Source: an uncultured Myxococcales bacterium (lineage in GTDB: Bacteria; Myxococcota_A; UBA9042; CAIXZC01). From it: 64,000 bases of DNA. The translations under genes and the position numbers were made by a program. The notes beneath the pieces were generated by a model. That model saw only the letters and a program-made list of their open reading frames with translations, was not told the origin of the DNA and did no database searches. The first letter of the stretch is position 1. Each line of letters starts with the position of its first letter. The stretch is taken from NCBI GenBank assembly GCA_903895725.1, contig CAITUV010000031.1, forward strand, positions 62,001 to 126,000, read 5' to 3'. This document shows, one piece after another, positions 6,870-17,872 of the stretch.

Positions 6870-9133
6870 ACCGCCGGGGCTTGGCAAAGACCCCGTTGCT
6901 TGCCGCAGCGGGGGCCGTGCTCGTGGTGATGCTCGGCTCTTGCGGCGAAGAGCCGGCAGTCGACAGCGACGGCGACGGCCTTTCCGATTACCAGGAGGCA
7001 CTGCTGGGCACCGATCCGAAGAACCCGGACTCGGACGGCGACGACGTGTGGGACTCGGAGGACGACAGCCCGGTTCAGAGCGGCAACGGCAAGGAGCTTG
7101 CCCTCTCGGTGGACGTCGAGGTCGAGCATACCCCGGGGGGACCGTGGGTGGGTACCCTCCAGGCCCGGGTCATGGACCCCGCGGGCAAGGTCCGCACCGA
7201 CGCCCAGGTGACCGGGACGGCCGATGCCGGCACCCTGACTCCGTTCGAGGCCGGCAAGGACGGCTCGTATGCCGCCACCCTGACGCTCGAGCAGGAGAAG
7301 CTGGTCACCGTGACCGTACATGCCGTTGCAGGGCCGCTCCAGGCAGCCCGGAAGGTGCGGATCTACTTCATCTCCGACCTGCCCCGGCCGGGGATCAACC
7401 CCGCACCGTACGAGAGCTCCGGGGGCATCGACGGCTTCCTTCGGGTCTTTGCCGTGCACGGGGATTCCATCACCAACCCGGATCGGGCCGTCGAGCCGGT
7501 CCCCGGAACCCGGGTCTTCGTCGACGCGGACTGGCAACCCGGAAAGCGGTGGGAAGGGACCGTCGGCGAGCAGGGATTCGTGGACTTCGAGGCCCCGGAC
7601 CTGAAAGGGCCGGTCACCGTGACTGCGGCCCTGGACGGATTCAAAGCCTGCACCGTGGTGGGCATCAATGCGGCCCATGTCTCGCTCCCGATGACGCCGT
7701 TCGACCCGGTCCCGGGCAAAGACGAGGAGCTGACCGGCAGCATCGAGGGCTCGGTGCTCGGCTTCGAGGGAGAGTACGGCCTGGCACCGTTCGAGCCGAC
7801 CTCCGGTTTCGACCGATGGAGCATCGGCATCATCCAGGTCGGGCTGCAGAACGTAAACCTCGTGTCGCTCAGCATGAGCTCGGTGCTGGCATACGAGGGG
7901 GCCGGAGGGAACTTCTGCTCCACGGGCAACCCGCTCGACTGCGTCCCGCCCAACATGGTGGTCTACTCGTGGAAGACCGGATACCGGCTCGATGCGCTGC
8001 GTCCGGGAGAGTACCTCGTGGTGGCCCTGGCAGGGGACGGCTATGGGGTCATGGACACCCTGTCCGACCCGTACAAGCTGCGGTTCGAGCCCCGGGCCAT
8101 GGGGGCCGTCGTTGCCACGGTCGAAGCGGGCAAGGTCACCTCCACGACCGACATCCCCCTGACCCTCGACCTCCTCGACCCGGGCTCCACCCGCTCCTTC
8201 CTGGTCAACCTGGACGGCTTCCCGAACGATCCTCTCACCGGAGCGCCGCTGGAGAACGGGCTCATGCTTCCTGTCATGGACACGGGGCGATACGGATACA
8301 TCTGGACCAACGTGGACGGGCGGTGGAACGACCCCGACTTCGTCAACCCACTGCCCGTGCTCTATCCCGACCCCGATCATCCGCTCTTCAAAGAGCTGGA
8401 CATCGACCTGTTCTACATGACCGTGGGGCTGGCAGGACGCAAGTCGTACCTGGGGGCCGACCCGCCCGGCATCAGCACGGTCATCATCCGGGAGCAGGAA
8501 CCCCCGCCCGATCCGCTCCGCATGGACCTCGACTGGAAGTGGCTCCGCCTGCCCGAAGGGGTCTCCCCCACGCCGCCCGACACGGGCAAGCCGGGCCATT
8601 GCCCCGAGAATCCATCCCAACTTCCCTCCCCCGGCTCCTGCGTCAACGCCAAGAACATCCCGGAGGGATACTACCCGGTCGACCGGCCGGGGGGGGTGCT
8701 CACGAACCGGACCCTCTCCTGGAAGCCGGTCGTCCAGCCCCGGACCCCGGACCTCTACGCCCTCCGGCTGGGCTACCTGGTATCGGCCCCGGGGAACAAC
8801 ATCAACCCCGGGTTCGCCATCGGAGGCCCTGAATCCTACAAGCTCTGGGAGATCCTCTGCCCGCCGAACGTCACGTCGGTGAAGCTGCCGGAGCTTCCCG
8901 AAGACCTCTACGGCGGCCGCCTGCTGCGCAACCCGGCACCGAACCTGGACGATCCCGTCTCCCCACACCGATTCGGCCCGGACACCATCGAAGTCGAGCT
9001 CAACGCGTACCTGATGGGGGACGGAAAGCCCTGGAGCTATCACCAGGGGTTCGAGTTCAACGACATGAACCTCCATTCCCATTCGGTCAGCCAGGACAGC
9101 TACCCGGCCATCGTCCCGGAGGATGGACCATGA
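6866..9133 (+). CDS. large lipoprotein with thrombospondin type-3-like calcium repeats
   Basis: A 755-aa surface or periplasmic lipoprotein; the lipobox is LGSC with Cys26. Just after it, residues 33-67 carry two Asp-rich turns (DSDGDGLSDYQEALLGTDP and NPDSDGDDVWDSEDD) typical of Ca-binding type-3 repeats. The next segment (about 75-170) looks like Ig-like or transthyretin-like strands (ALSVDVEVEHTPGG, ATLTLEQEKLVTVTVHAVAG). The long C-terminal part is unrecognised. The ATG at 6866 follows GGGAGG and overlaps the barrel gene stop, so both are probably one envelope unit. The stop overlaps murI by 4 bases. Role unknown. Confidence 0.75.
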   Translation: MNRRGLAKTPLLAAAGAVLVVMLGSCGEEPAVDSDGDGLSDYQEALLGTDPKNPDSDGDDVWDSEDDSPVQSGNGKELALSVDVEVEHTPGGPWVGTLQARVMDPAGKVRTDAQVTGTADAGTLTPFEAGKDGSYAATLTLEQEKLVTVTVHAVAGPLQAARKVRIYFISDLPRPGINPAPYESSGGIDGFLRVFAVHGDSITNPDRAVEPVPGTRVFVDADWQPGKRWEGTVGEQGFVDFEAPDLKGPVTVTAALDGFKACTVVGINAAHVSLPMTPFDPVPGKDEELTGSIEGSVLGFEGEYGLAPFEPTSGFDRWSIGIIQVGLQNVNLVSLSMSSVLAYEGAGGNFCSTGNPLDCVPPNMVVYSWKTGYRLDALRPGEYLVVALAGDGYGVMDTLSDPYKLRFEPRAMGAVVATVEAGKVTSTTDIPLTLDLLDPGSTRSFLVNLDGFPNDPLTGAPLENGLMLPVMDTGRYGYIWTNVDGRWNDPDFVNPLPVLYPDPDHPLFKELDIDLFYMTVGLAGRKSYLGADPPGISTVIIREQEPPPDPLRMDLDWKWLRLPEGVSPTPPDTGKPGHCPENPSQLPSPGSCVNAKNIPEGYYPVDRPGGVLTNRTLSWKPVVQPRTPDLYALRLGYLVSAPGNNINPGFAIGGPESYKLWEILCPPNVTSVKLPELPEDLYGGRLLRNPAPNLDDPVSPHRFGPDTIEVELNAYLMGDGKPWSYHQGFEFNDMNLHSHSVSQDSYPAIVPEDGP

Positions 9134-9939
9134 ACCGCAACGCTGCGATCGGGGTGTTCGACTCGGGGATCGGCGGGCTCACCGTGGCCCGGGAAATCGC
9201 CCGGGAGCTGCCCGGTGAGACGTTGCTCTACCTGGGAGACACGGCCCGACTTCCGTACGGCAGCAAATCGGCCGAGACGGTCATCAAGTATGCGGTCCGC
9301 AACGTGTCCTTCCTCGCCAAGAGCTCGCTCAAGGCCATCGTGGTCGCGTGCAACACGGTCTCGTCGGTGGCCCTGCCCGCGCTTCGGGAGATCGTGACGG
9401 TCCCGGTACTGGGCGTCATCGACCCCGGTGCCCGGGCCGCCGTGGCCGCGACGCGCTCGGGAATCATCGGCGTCATCGGCCAGCCGGGTACTATCCGGAG
9501 CGGCCGGTATGAGTCTGCCATCCTCCAGCTCGCGTCGTCGGCCCGGATCTACTCCCGGCCGACGCCCCTGCTGGTTCCCCTGGCGGAAGAGGGATGGGTC
9601 GGCTCCGAAGTGGCCCGACTGGTGCTCAAGGAGTACCTCACTCCGCTCGTCGACAGGGGAATCGACACGCTGGTCCTCGGGTGTACGCACTACCCGCTGT
9701 TCAAGGAGCAGCTTCGTGCACTGTTCCAGGATGAATACAAGCGGGAGGTCGTTCTCGTAGACTCAGCGGTCAGCATCTCGGCCGAGCTGCGAAGGCTGCT
9801 CGAGTCGCAGCAGCTTCTTAGCGATGCTCCCCAGACCTCGCACCGATTCTTCGCCACGGACTCGACCGAGACCTTCTCCCGGGTCGGACGCAGCTTCTGG
9901 GGGGAAGACTTCCCGCAGGTGCTGCATGTGGACTTGTAG
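9130..9939 (+). CDS. murI: glutamate racemase
   Basis: Interconverts L- and D-glutamate, supplying D-Glu for peptidoglycan. 269 aa, the usual length. It has the N-terminal signature GVFDSGIGGLTVAREI, LGDTARLPYG, and both catalytic cysteines of the two-base mechanism: Cys74 in VVACNTVSS and Cys185 in VLGCTHYPL. It overlaps the upstream lipoprotein stop by 4 bases, so it is probably translated from the same mRNA although functionally unrelated. It is followed by a stretch of short GGAC repeats. Confidence 0.97.
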   Translation: MNRNAAIGVFDSGIGGLTVAREIARELPGETLLYLGDTARLPYGSKSAETVIKYAVRNVSFLAKSSLKAIVVACNTVSSVALPALREIVTVPVLGVIDPGARAAVAATRSGIIGVIGQPGTIRSGRYESAILQLASSARIYSRPTPLLVPLAEEGWVGSEVARLVLKEYLTPLVDRGIDTLVLGCTHYPLFKEQLRALFQDEYKREVVLVDSAVSISAELRRLLESQQLLSDAPQTSHRFFATDSTETFSRVGRSFWGEDFPQVLHVDL

Positions 9940-9951
9940 GGGGGGATGGGA

Positions 9952-10160
9952 CTATAGGACTATAGGACGTATAGGACGTATGGGACAAATGGAAGACATA
10001 GGACGGGGGGAACTAGGGGGGGGGTTGTGACGGGGAGGCAGATGGAGCGACCCGGCTGTTCTTGCCCGGCAACCAATCCGGCGACAGAGGCTGTTCGTCC
10101 TATTGGGGCGGCGGGTCCTATTGGTCCTATTCGTCCCATGTGTCCTATTCGTCCTGTGTC
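9952..10160. repeat. two inverted arrays of TATAGGAC-type short repeats
   Basis: The murI-sulfatase gap contains one array of 8-10-base units ending TATAGGAC (9952-10004) and, about 90 bases later, an array of the complement (GTCCTATT, 10096-10160). Together they could form a long imperfect stem. The same units recur after nagB at 21105. No coding capacity is credible here. Confidence 0.7.
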
Positions 10161-10197
10161 TTTTCCCCGCCTCCCCGCCGCCCCCGGAGGTACACGC

Positions 10198-12111
10198 ATG
10201 CGTTCGGGAATCCTGTCGATCGTGCTCGTGGCAGCGGCGTTGGTGTTTGCTGACTCTCGGGTGGCTGCGGCATCGCCGGGAACGACGTCGGCTTCGGGGT
10301 CGGTGCAGTCGGGGCAACGACTGCGGACGACCCACCTGCTCGACCGCCTCGACAAGGCCACGCTGGACGTGCCTGGCGGCCTCAAGAAGGCGGCCGTACC
10401 GGCCGATGGCAAGCACCTCCAGCCCTACTGGTTCTCGCGGGCCCTGCCGGAGCAGAAGAAGCTCCATCGCCGCGTCATCCTGAACTACCCGGACGAGGCG
10501 CTGCGGGACATGCGGGAGGCGCTGGTCCTGCCCGTCGGAACCCGGGTGACCCTGCCCGTCGACGAGCCGGCCCAGGGATTCCTGGCAGCCGTCCACCTGG
10601 TTGCCCAAACGGGGGGCAAGCCCCGCAAGGCCACCTGGCGGTACACCTGCAGGGGCGAAGGCCAGGTCCAGGAGCTCGGCCGCGTCGAATCCGAGAGCAT
10701 CGGCCTCGACAGGGCCCGCCACTGGCCGGACGAGGACCGCTTCGACTTCCCCGCCTGGTGCCGGGAGCTCGAGTTGGAGGTCCTGGCCGGTACCCAGGGG
10801 GACGCGGGCAAGGGGCTCTACGCCATCTGGCAGGATCCCCGGCTCGAGCGCCCCTATGCCGGGGTGGAGAACCGCGGCTACAACGTTCTGATGATCGTGG
10901 TCGACGCCCTCCGTTCCGACGTGGTCGGGGTGCACAACCAGGAATTCCCATCGGTCTCGCCGGCCATCGATGCGCTCGAGAAGACGGGGACCACCTTCCC
11001 CCAGGGATTCTCCAACGGGAACACCACGCTGCTCTCGATGAACACGATTCTGCTGGGGGCCCACCCCCGGGCCATGGGCTTCCTCACCCTCTACTGGGCA
11101 GGCCAGGACCGACGCCCCAACTTCTACGAAGCCCGCCCGACCTACGTCACCCGCATCCTCCACGAGGCCGGCTACGTCACCTTCGGGGCTACCCACAACC
11201 ACCTTTACTTCCCCGGGTACAAGTTCGGTGCCGACCCTGCGTTCGACGTGCTCCAGGACTCGGGCCGGGAATCCACGGACCACCCGATCCTGGTCCGCCG
11301 GGCCCTCGATTTCATGGAGGCCAACCGCGACCGCCGCTTCTTCGTCCAGGTCAACCTCATCGCCCCCCATCAGCCCTACGCCCCCCCCAAGGAGTGTGCG
11401 GACCTCGTCAAGGAGATCCTGGCGGGTCGAAAGCCGCTGGCCGACATCCGCTACCTGGGCGAGGTGTGCTGGGTCGACCGCCACGTCGACCTGCTCGTCA
11501 AGGGGCTCGCCGACCTCGAGCTCGACCAGGAAACCATCGTCGTCCTGACCGCCGACCATGGCGAGGTCATGGACACCGTGCACGACTGCTACTCGGCCCG
11601 GGACCAGCACCGCAGCTTTCACCTCCACGGGGTGACCCTCTACGACGAGGAGCTCAACGTCCCGATCCTGTTCTCCCTCCCCGGGCTCGTCCGCCCCCAG
11701 GTCTCCAAGGTCGTGGCCGAGCACGTCGACATCGTCCCCACGCTCCTCGACCTCGTGGGGCTGCCCATCGACCCCCGCATGACCGGCCGCTCGCTGAAAC
11801 CGGTCCTCGTCGAGGGAACCGACCTGCCCGATGACGGCGCGTATGCGGAACGGTGGACCACCCGCACCTACCGGGAAGGAGGCTTCAAGATGCTCCTCCA
11901 TACCGCCAAGGACGACATCTGCCCTACCGTTGCCTCCAAGGTCTGCAAGGAAGGGGAGTGGCTCGAGCTCTACCACGTCGAGCAAGACCCCCGGGAACGC
12001 CACGAGGTCTCCCGCCAGCACCCGGAAAAAGTCCGGGAGTTCAAAGAGAAGATCAAGTATTGGCGCCAGTCGCTCTGGGAAAAGGGCGGCAAGATCGGCC
12101 CCAATCCCTGA
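10198..12111 (+). CDS. exported sulfatase-like alkaline phosphatase superfamily protein
   Basis: A 637-aa enzyme with an N-terminal signal peptide (GILSIVLVAAALVFADSRVAAA). The ATG at 10198 is chosen because upstream in-frame sequence is repeat-derived. The superfamily core is clear: the metal-binding Asp in NVLMIVVDALRSD near residue 235, and LTADHGEVMD near 450 with the following HLHG. The sulfatase signature C/S-x-P-S-R is absent. The corresponding stretch is SNGNTTLLSMNTILLG, so no formylglycine can form and a Thr or Ser would be the nucleophile. This fits a phosphodiesterase, phosphoethanolamine- or phosphoglycerol-transferase-type activity better than a sulfatase. The residue choice is inference from pattern. 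The N-terminal 220 residues are unrecognised. Confidence 0.8.
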   Translation: MRSGILSIVLVAAALVFADSRVAAASPGTTSASGSVQSGQRLRTTHLLDRLDKATLDVPGGLKKAAVPADGKHLQPYWFSRALPEQKKLHRRVILNYPDEALRDMREALVLPVGTRVTLPVDEPAQGFLAAVHLVAQTGGKPRKATWRYTCRGEGQVQELGRVESESIGLDRARHWPDEDRFDFPAWCRELELEVLAGTQGDAGKGLYAIWQDPRLERPYAGVENRGYNVLMIVVDALRSDVVGVHNQEFPSVSPAIDALEKTGTTFPQGFSNGNTTLLSMNTILLGAHPRAMGFLTLYWAGQDRRPNFYEARPTYVTRILHEAGYVTFGATHNHLYFPGYKFGADPAFDVLQDSGRESTDHPILVRRALDFMEANRDRRFFVQVNLIAPHQPYAPPKECADLVKEILAGRKPLADIRYLGEVCWVDRHVDLLVKGLADLELDQETIVVLTADHGEVMDTVHDCYSARDQHRSFHLHGVTLYDEELNVPILFSLPGLVRPQVSKVVAEHVDIVPTLLDLVGLPIDPRMTGRSLKPVLVEGTDLPDDGAYAERWTTRTYREGGFKMLLHTAKDDICPTVASKVCKEGEWLELYHVEQDPRERHEVSRQHPEKVREFKEKIKYWRQSLWEKGGKIGPNP

Positions 12112-12158
12112 GCTCGCCACCCTCCTCCCCTGAGCCCGTCGAATTCCATCCCGCACCT

Positions 12159-12174
12159 CGCGCACGCGTGCGCG
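12159..12174. promoter_or_regulatory. 16-bp perfect palindrome upstream of the gyrB promoter
   Basis: CGCGCACG followed by CGTGCGCG, perfectly self-complementary, 7 bases upstream of the gyrB -35 element. The position suits an operator or a supercoiling-sensitive site. It could also act as a hairpin ending the sulfatase transcript. Confidence 0.45.
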
Positions 12175-12181
12175 GAATCTC

Positions 12182-14776
<2,595 letters not shown>

Positions 14777-14819
14777 GAGGCGGACGGCTCGGGGTTCCGG
14801 AACACGGGGGAGACCTCCA

Positions 14820-15671
14820 GTGACCGGTCGATTCTTCCAGTATCTCAACGACATCGAACGATTCTTCTCTGTCGTGCGCACGTCGGGATTCATCCTGTCC
14901 CCGAGGGACTGTGAGCGGGTCCGCGAGTGGTACCTCAAGGGGGTACCGATGCGGGTGGTGCTGGACGGGCTGGTGCAGGGGTTGAAGTCGTTCCGTTTCC
15001 ATGCGGCCCCGGGGCAGCGGGCACCGCACCAGCTCTCGTACTACTCGCACTTCATCGGGGCCAGCGTGCGGCGGTTCCGCTCGGAGCCGGCCTGGTGCCC
15101 GCCGTCTGCCCCGGCGGCAGAAGTGACCGGCGGGGGGGCAGCGACCGGCGACAGTGACGCCGCAGCAGGAGAGGGGCCAACCTCGGACGGAAGGGGGCCA
15201 ACCTCAGCCGGAAGGGGCCCAACCTCGGACGGAAGGGGGCCAACCTCGGACGGAAGGGGCCCAACCGCAGCAGGAGGGGGGCCGTCCCCGGCTCGAGTCG
15301 ACCCGAACGCCCTGCAATGGGTCCGGCAGCTTTCGGCGGAGGCTGCACTGGCCCTGGAGCGGGAGGAGCGCCCCGAGGCCCGGGAGGCACTGGAGATGGC
15401 GGTCCTGCGCCTCGAGTCGCTGTCGGGAGACGTCTCTTGCGGGCTTCCTCCCGAGGTCCTGTCGCACCAGCTTCAAGTCCTTGACGACGAGATCCTGGCC
15501 TTCTATCATACCCGGCTGGATGACCCCCGGCGACAGGCGCTGGAACGGGAAGCGACGGCCCGCTCGAGCCGGGAATCGGGGCTTTCCGAGAGGGCCCGGG
15601 AGGGGCGCAGGAAGGCTGCCCTTTTGGCCCTCCTGAGAGCCGATCTGCACCTGATGGAGCTGGCACCGTGA
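14820..15671 (+). CDS. unknown protein with Gly-Pro-Thr-Ser repeat linker, paired with DnaC-like ATPase
   Basis: A 283-aa protein starting with GTG at 14820 after a GGGGGAG site, 43 bases downstream of gyrB. Three parts are visible. An N-terminal helical domain (1-90) has ILSPRDCERVREWYLKGVPMRVVLDGL, resembling small helical domains of replication-associated proteins. A low-complexity linker (about 115-158) is built of seven-residue GPTSDGR units. A C-terminal charged helical domain (160-283) has Glu/Arg-rich coiled-coil character. Its stop overlaps the GTG of the next gene, a DnaC-like ATPase. By context it may be a primosome or helicase-loading partner, but no family was recognised and that role is inference. 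Confidence 0.65.
   Translation: MTGRFFQYLNDIERFFSVVRTSGFILSPRDCERVREWYLKGVPMRVVLDGLVQGLKSFRFHAAPGQRAPHQLSYYSHFIGASVRRFRSEPAWCPPSAPAAEVTGGGAATGDSDAAAGEGPTSDGRGPTSAGRGPTSDGRGPTSDGRGPTAAGGGPSPARVDPNALQWVRQLSAEAALALEREERPEAREALEMAVLRLESLSGDVSCGLPPEVLSHQLQVLDDEILAFYHTRLDDPRRQALEREATARSSRESGLSERAREGRRKAALLALLRADLHLMELAP
15177..15281 (+). repeat. five 21-bp in-frame tandem repeats
   Basis: Units start at 15177, 15198, 15219, 15240 and 15261, each 21 bases and almost identical, built around CCAACCTCGGACGGAAGG. Being a multiple of three they keep the frame and encode the GPTSDGR-type linker of the protein above. Copy-number change would alter only linker length. Confidence 0.85.
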
Positions 15672-16549
15672 CTTTGACGCCGGAACAGAACGCCACGTGC
15701 CCCCGCTGCGAGGGAAGCGGCTACGTCCGCGGCACCCAGGGCGAGTATGCCAGCGCATCCCGCTGCACCTGCATCGCCACCTGCCCCAAGTGCAACGGCA
15801 GCCACATCCAGATCATCCGGGATGCCCAGGGCAACAACCGGGCCGTCCGCTGCTCGTGCGAGCAGCTCGATCGACGCATCCAGCTCTTCAACGATGCCCA
15901 CCTGCCGGCCCGCTTCGTCGGCTCGTTCATCGAGGACATCGTCGAGACCCACCGGACCCAGAAGGAAGCCAAGTATGCGCTCCTCAAGCACCGCGACCAG
16001 TATGAGCCCGGAGATGCCGGCTTCCTTCTGTGGGGGGAACCCGGGGTCGGAAAGACCCATCTCCTGTGCGGCCTGGCTTCCTACCTGACCCTCGAGCGGG
16101 GGATCTCCGTCCGGTTCATCGATTTCGTGCGCCTGCTCATGGACCTCAAGGCCGCGTATGCGGAAGGGAGGTGGGACAGCGAGGTGCTCGCTCCCCTGTT
16201 GTCCGCCCAGGTCCTCATCATCGACGAGCTGGGAAAGGGACGCAACTCCGAGTTCGACGTGACGATCCTGGACCAGCTCATCTCCACCCGCTACAACTCC
16301 CGGCGCACGCTGCACTGCACCAGCAACTACCCGCCCGTGGAGGCCCAGAAGCAGCGGGAGCCCGCTGCCTTCAAGGATCTCGCACAACAGCTTTCCGGCC
16401 TGACCCTGAAGGACCGGGTGGGAGAACGTATCTTTTCCAGGCTTCACGAGATGTGCACCATCCTGCGCATCGAAGGGGAGGACTTCCGCACGAGGCAGCT
16501 GCCCCGGCGGGCCGAAGCCCTCCGCAAGAAGAAACCGTCAAGCGACTAG
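15668..16549 (+). CDS. DnaC/IstB-like AAA+ ATPase with zinc-finger N-terminus (helicase loader-like)
   Basis: A 293-aa AAA+ protein that probably loads the replicative helicase or assists a primosome. The N-terminal 65 residues hold eight cysteines in the order CxxC (11, 14), CxC (33, 35), CxxC (39, 42), CxC (62, 64), enough for two zinc sites of DnaJ-like spacing. Then come Walker A at 123-130 (GEPGVGKT), Walker B near 178 (VLIIDELGKG) and a sensor-1-like CTSNYPP, as in DnaC/DnaI. The GTG start overlaps the preceding stop by 4 bases, giving tight coupling to the repeat-linker protein. Location after gyrB and the loader-type ATPase core support a replication role. Transposon IstB is an alternative, but no transposase is near. 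Confidence 0.82.
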   Translation: MTLTPEQNATCPRCEGSGYVRGTQGEYASASRCTCIATCPKCNGSHIQIIRDAQGNNRAVRCSCEQLDRRIQLFNDAHLPARFVGSFIEDIVETHRTQKEAKYALLKHRDQYEPGDAGFLLWGEPGVGKTHLLCGLASYLTLERGISVRFIDFVRLLMDLKAAYAEGRWDSEVLAPLLSAQVLIIDELGKGRNSEFDVTILDQLISTRYNSRRTLHCTSNYPPVEAQKQREPAAFKDLAQQLSGLTLKDRVGERIFSRLHEMCTILRIEGEDFRTRQLPRRAEALRKKKPSSD

Positions 16550-16567
16550 AATGGAGGTCTTGAACCC

Positions 16568-17812
16568 ATGAAGCTCTTCTGCCGCATCCTGTTGTCCCTG
16601 GCGCTGCTCTCCGCCGTTTCCGCCTGCCGCTCTCCCAAGAAAGTGCTCACCGAGCTGGACAAGCAGCAGGTCAAGGACAGCATCCTGACCGAGCTTCCGT
16701 CCGGACCGGAGTTCGTGCCGCTGGGCACAAACTTCGAGGACAAGGTGATGCTGGCCGGGTACTCGCTGAGCAAGACCCAGGTCAAGCCCGGTGACGGCGT
16801 GGCCCTGACGCTGTACTGGAAGTCGCTCGCCAAGGTCGACGGGGACTTCAAGATCTTCGTGCACCTCGATTCATCCAAGGCCCGCAAGACGTTCGACCAC
16901 TATGCGGTCGGCGGTCTTTACCCCACGGCCAACTGGAACCCGGGCGAAATCGTGAAGGACGAGCTGCCCATCCAGCTCGATGCCAACTTCCCCGCCGGCC
17001 CCGCCAAGGTCTGGGTCGGCTTCTTCGATGCCCGCGCCTGGAAGGACGAGAAGAAGAACGTCCGCCTCGCGGTCAAGGACGTGGGCAAGGCCCGGACCGA
17101 CAAGCAGGACCGCCTCCTCGTGGCGGCCTTCCTCGTGGGGGACGTCGAGGAGAAGAAGCTCACGGTCCGCAAGACCGCGACCCCGGTCACGGTGGACGGC
17201 AAGCTCGACGAGGCCGGGTGGAAGCAGGCCATGGCCGACATGGGAGCCTTCTACACGACCGATGGCAAGCCGCTTCCTTTGACCGAGAAGGTCGAAGCCG
17301 GCATGATGTGGGACGACACGAGCCTCTACCTCGCCTACCAGGTGGCCGACGCGGACCTCAAGACCCCCTACACCGCCCGCGACTCCACCCTCTGGAGCGG
17401 CGGCAAGGCCGGCTCCGCCGACGTCATGGAGTTCTTCTTCGACCCGGACGGCGACGGCCTCGACTACCTCGAGTTCCAGGTTTCCCCGGCGGGCGTGGTC
17501 TTCGATGCCCGCTTCACCTCGTACCGGGAGCCGGCCTGGAAGACCGCCTCTCAGTTCAACATGGACGTCCAGGTCAAGGCCGTGGCCGACGGCTCCCTCA
17601 ACGACTCCACGCCGGACAAGGGCTACACGGTCGAAGTGGCCATTCCCTGGAAGGACCTCCCCGGCCTGGGGGCTGCCCCGGCCGAAGGACGGAAGTTCAC
17701 GACCAACTTCTTCCGCCTCTCCAACTCCGGTACCTGGGCCGCAGTCTGGTCCCCTGTGGGCAACGATTTCCACGACCTTACGCTCGCCGGGACGGTGACG
17801 TTCGGCCAGTAG
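16568..17812 (+). CDS. lipoprotein with C-terminal CBM9-like (DOMON-type) domain
   Basis: A 414-aa lipoprotein; signal LLSLALLSAVSAC with Cys20. Residues 55-195 form a beta-rich domain (LAGYSLSKTQVKPGDGVALTLYWKS and FKIFVHLDSS), like the domains that often accompany glycan-related membrane proteins. Residues 200-414 look like a family 9 carbohydrate-binding module (TVDGKLDEAGWKQA, DDTSLYLAYQVADADL, FFDPDGDG, YTVEVAIPWKDL). The ligand is unknown, plausibly sugar or heme in related folds. It lies 18 bases after the ATPase gene and 60 before mazG, so it is probably within the same transcription unit. Confidence 0.75.
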   Translation: MKLFCRILLSLALLSAVSACRSPKKVLTELDKQQVKDSILTELPSGPEFVPLGTNFEDKVMLAGYSLSKTQVKPGDGVALTLYWKSLAKVDGDFKIFVHLDSSKARKTFDHYAVGGLYPTANWNPGEIVKDELPIQLDANFPAGPAKVWVGFFDARAWKDEKKNVRLAVKDVGKARTDKQDRLLVAAFLVGDVEEKKLTVRKTATPVTVDGKLDEAGWKQAMADMGAFYTTDGKPLPLTEKVEAGMMWDDTSLYLAYQVADADLKTPYTARDSTLWSGGKAGSADVMEFFFDPDGDGLDYLEFQVSPAGVVFDARFTSYREPAWKTASQFNMDVQVKAVADGSLNDSTPDKGYTVEVAIPWKDLPGLGAAPAEGRKFTTNFFRLSNSGTWAAVWSPVGNDFHDLTLAGTVTFGQ

Positions 17813-17872
17813 CCCTCCGGAGTTCGGCATCGGAGCGCTCCCCTGCGTTCTTCACCAGGATGAGGTCCTGAC

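Noticed and set aside
15668..16549. IstB transposition helper
   Set aside because: No IstA transposase or terminal inverted repeats nearby, and the gene has a zinc-finger N-terminus and operon context with gyrB.
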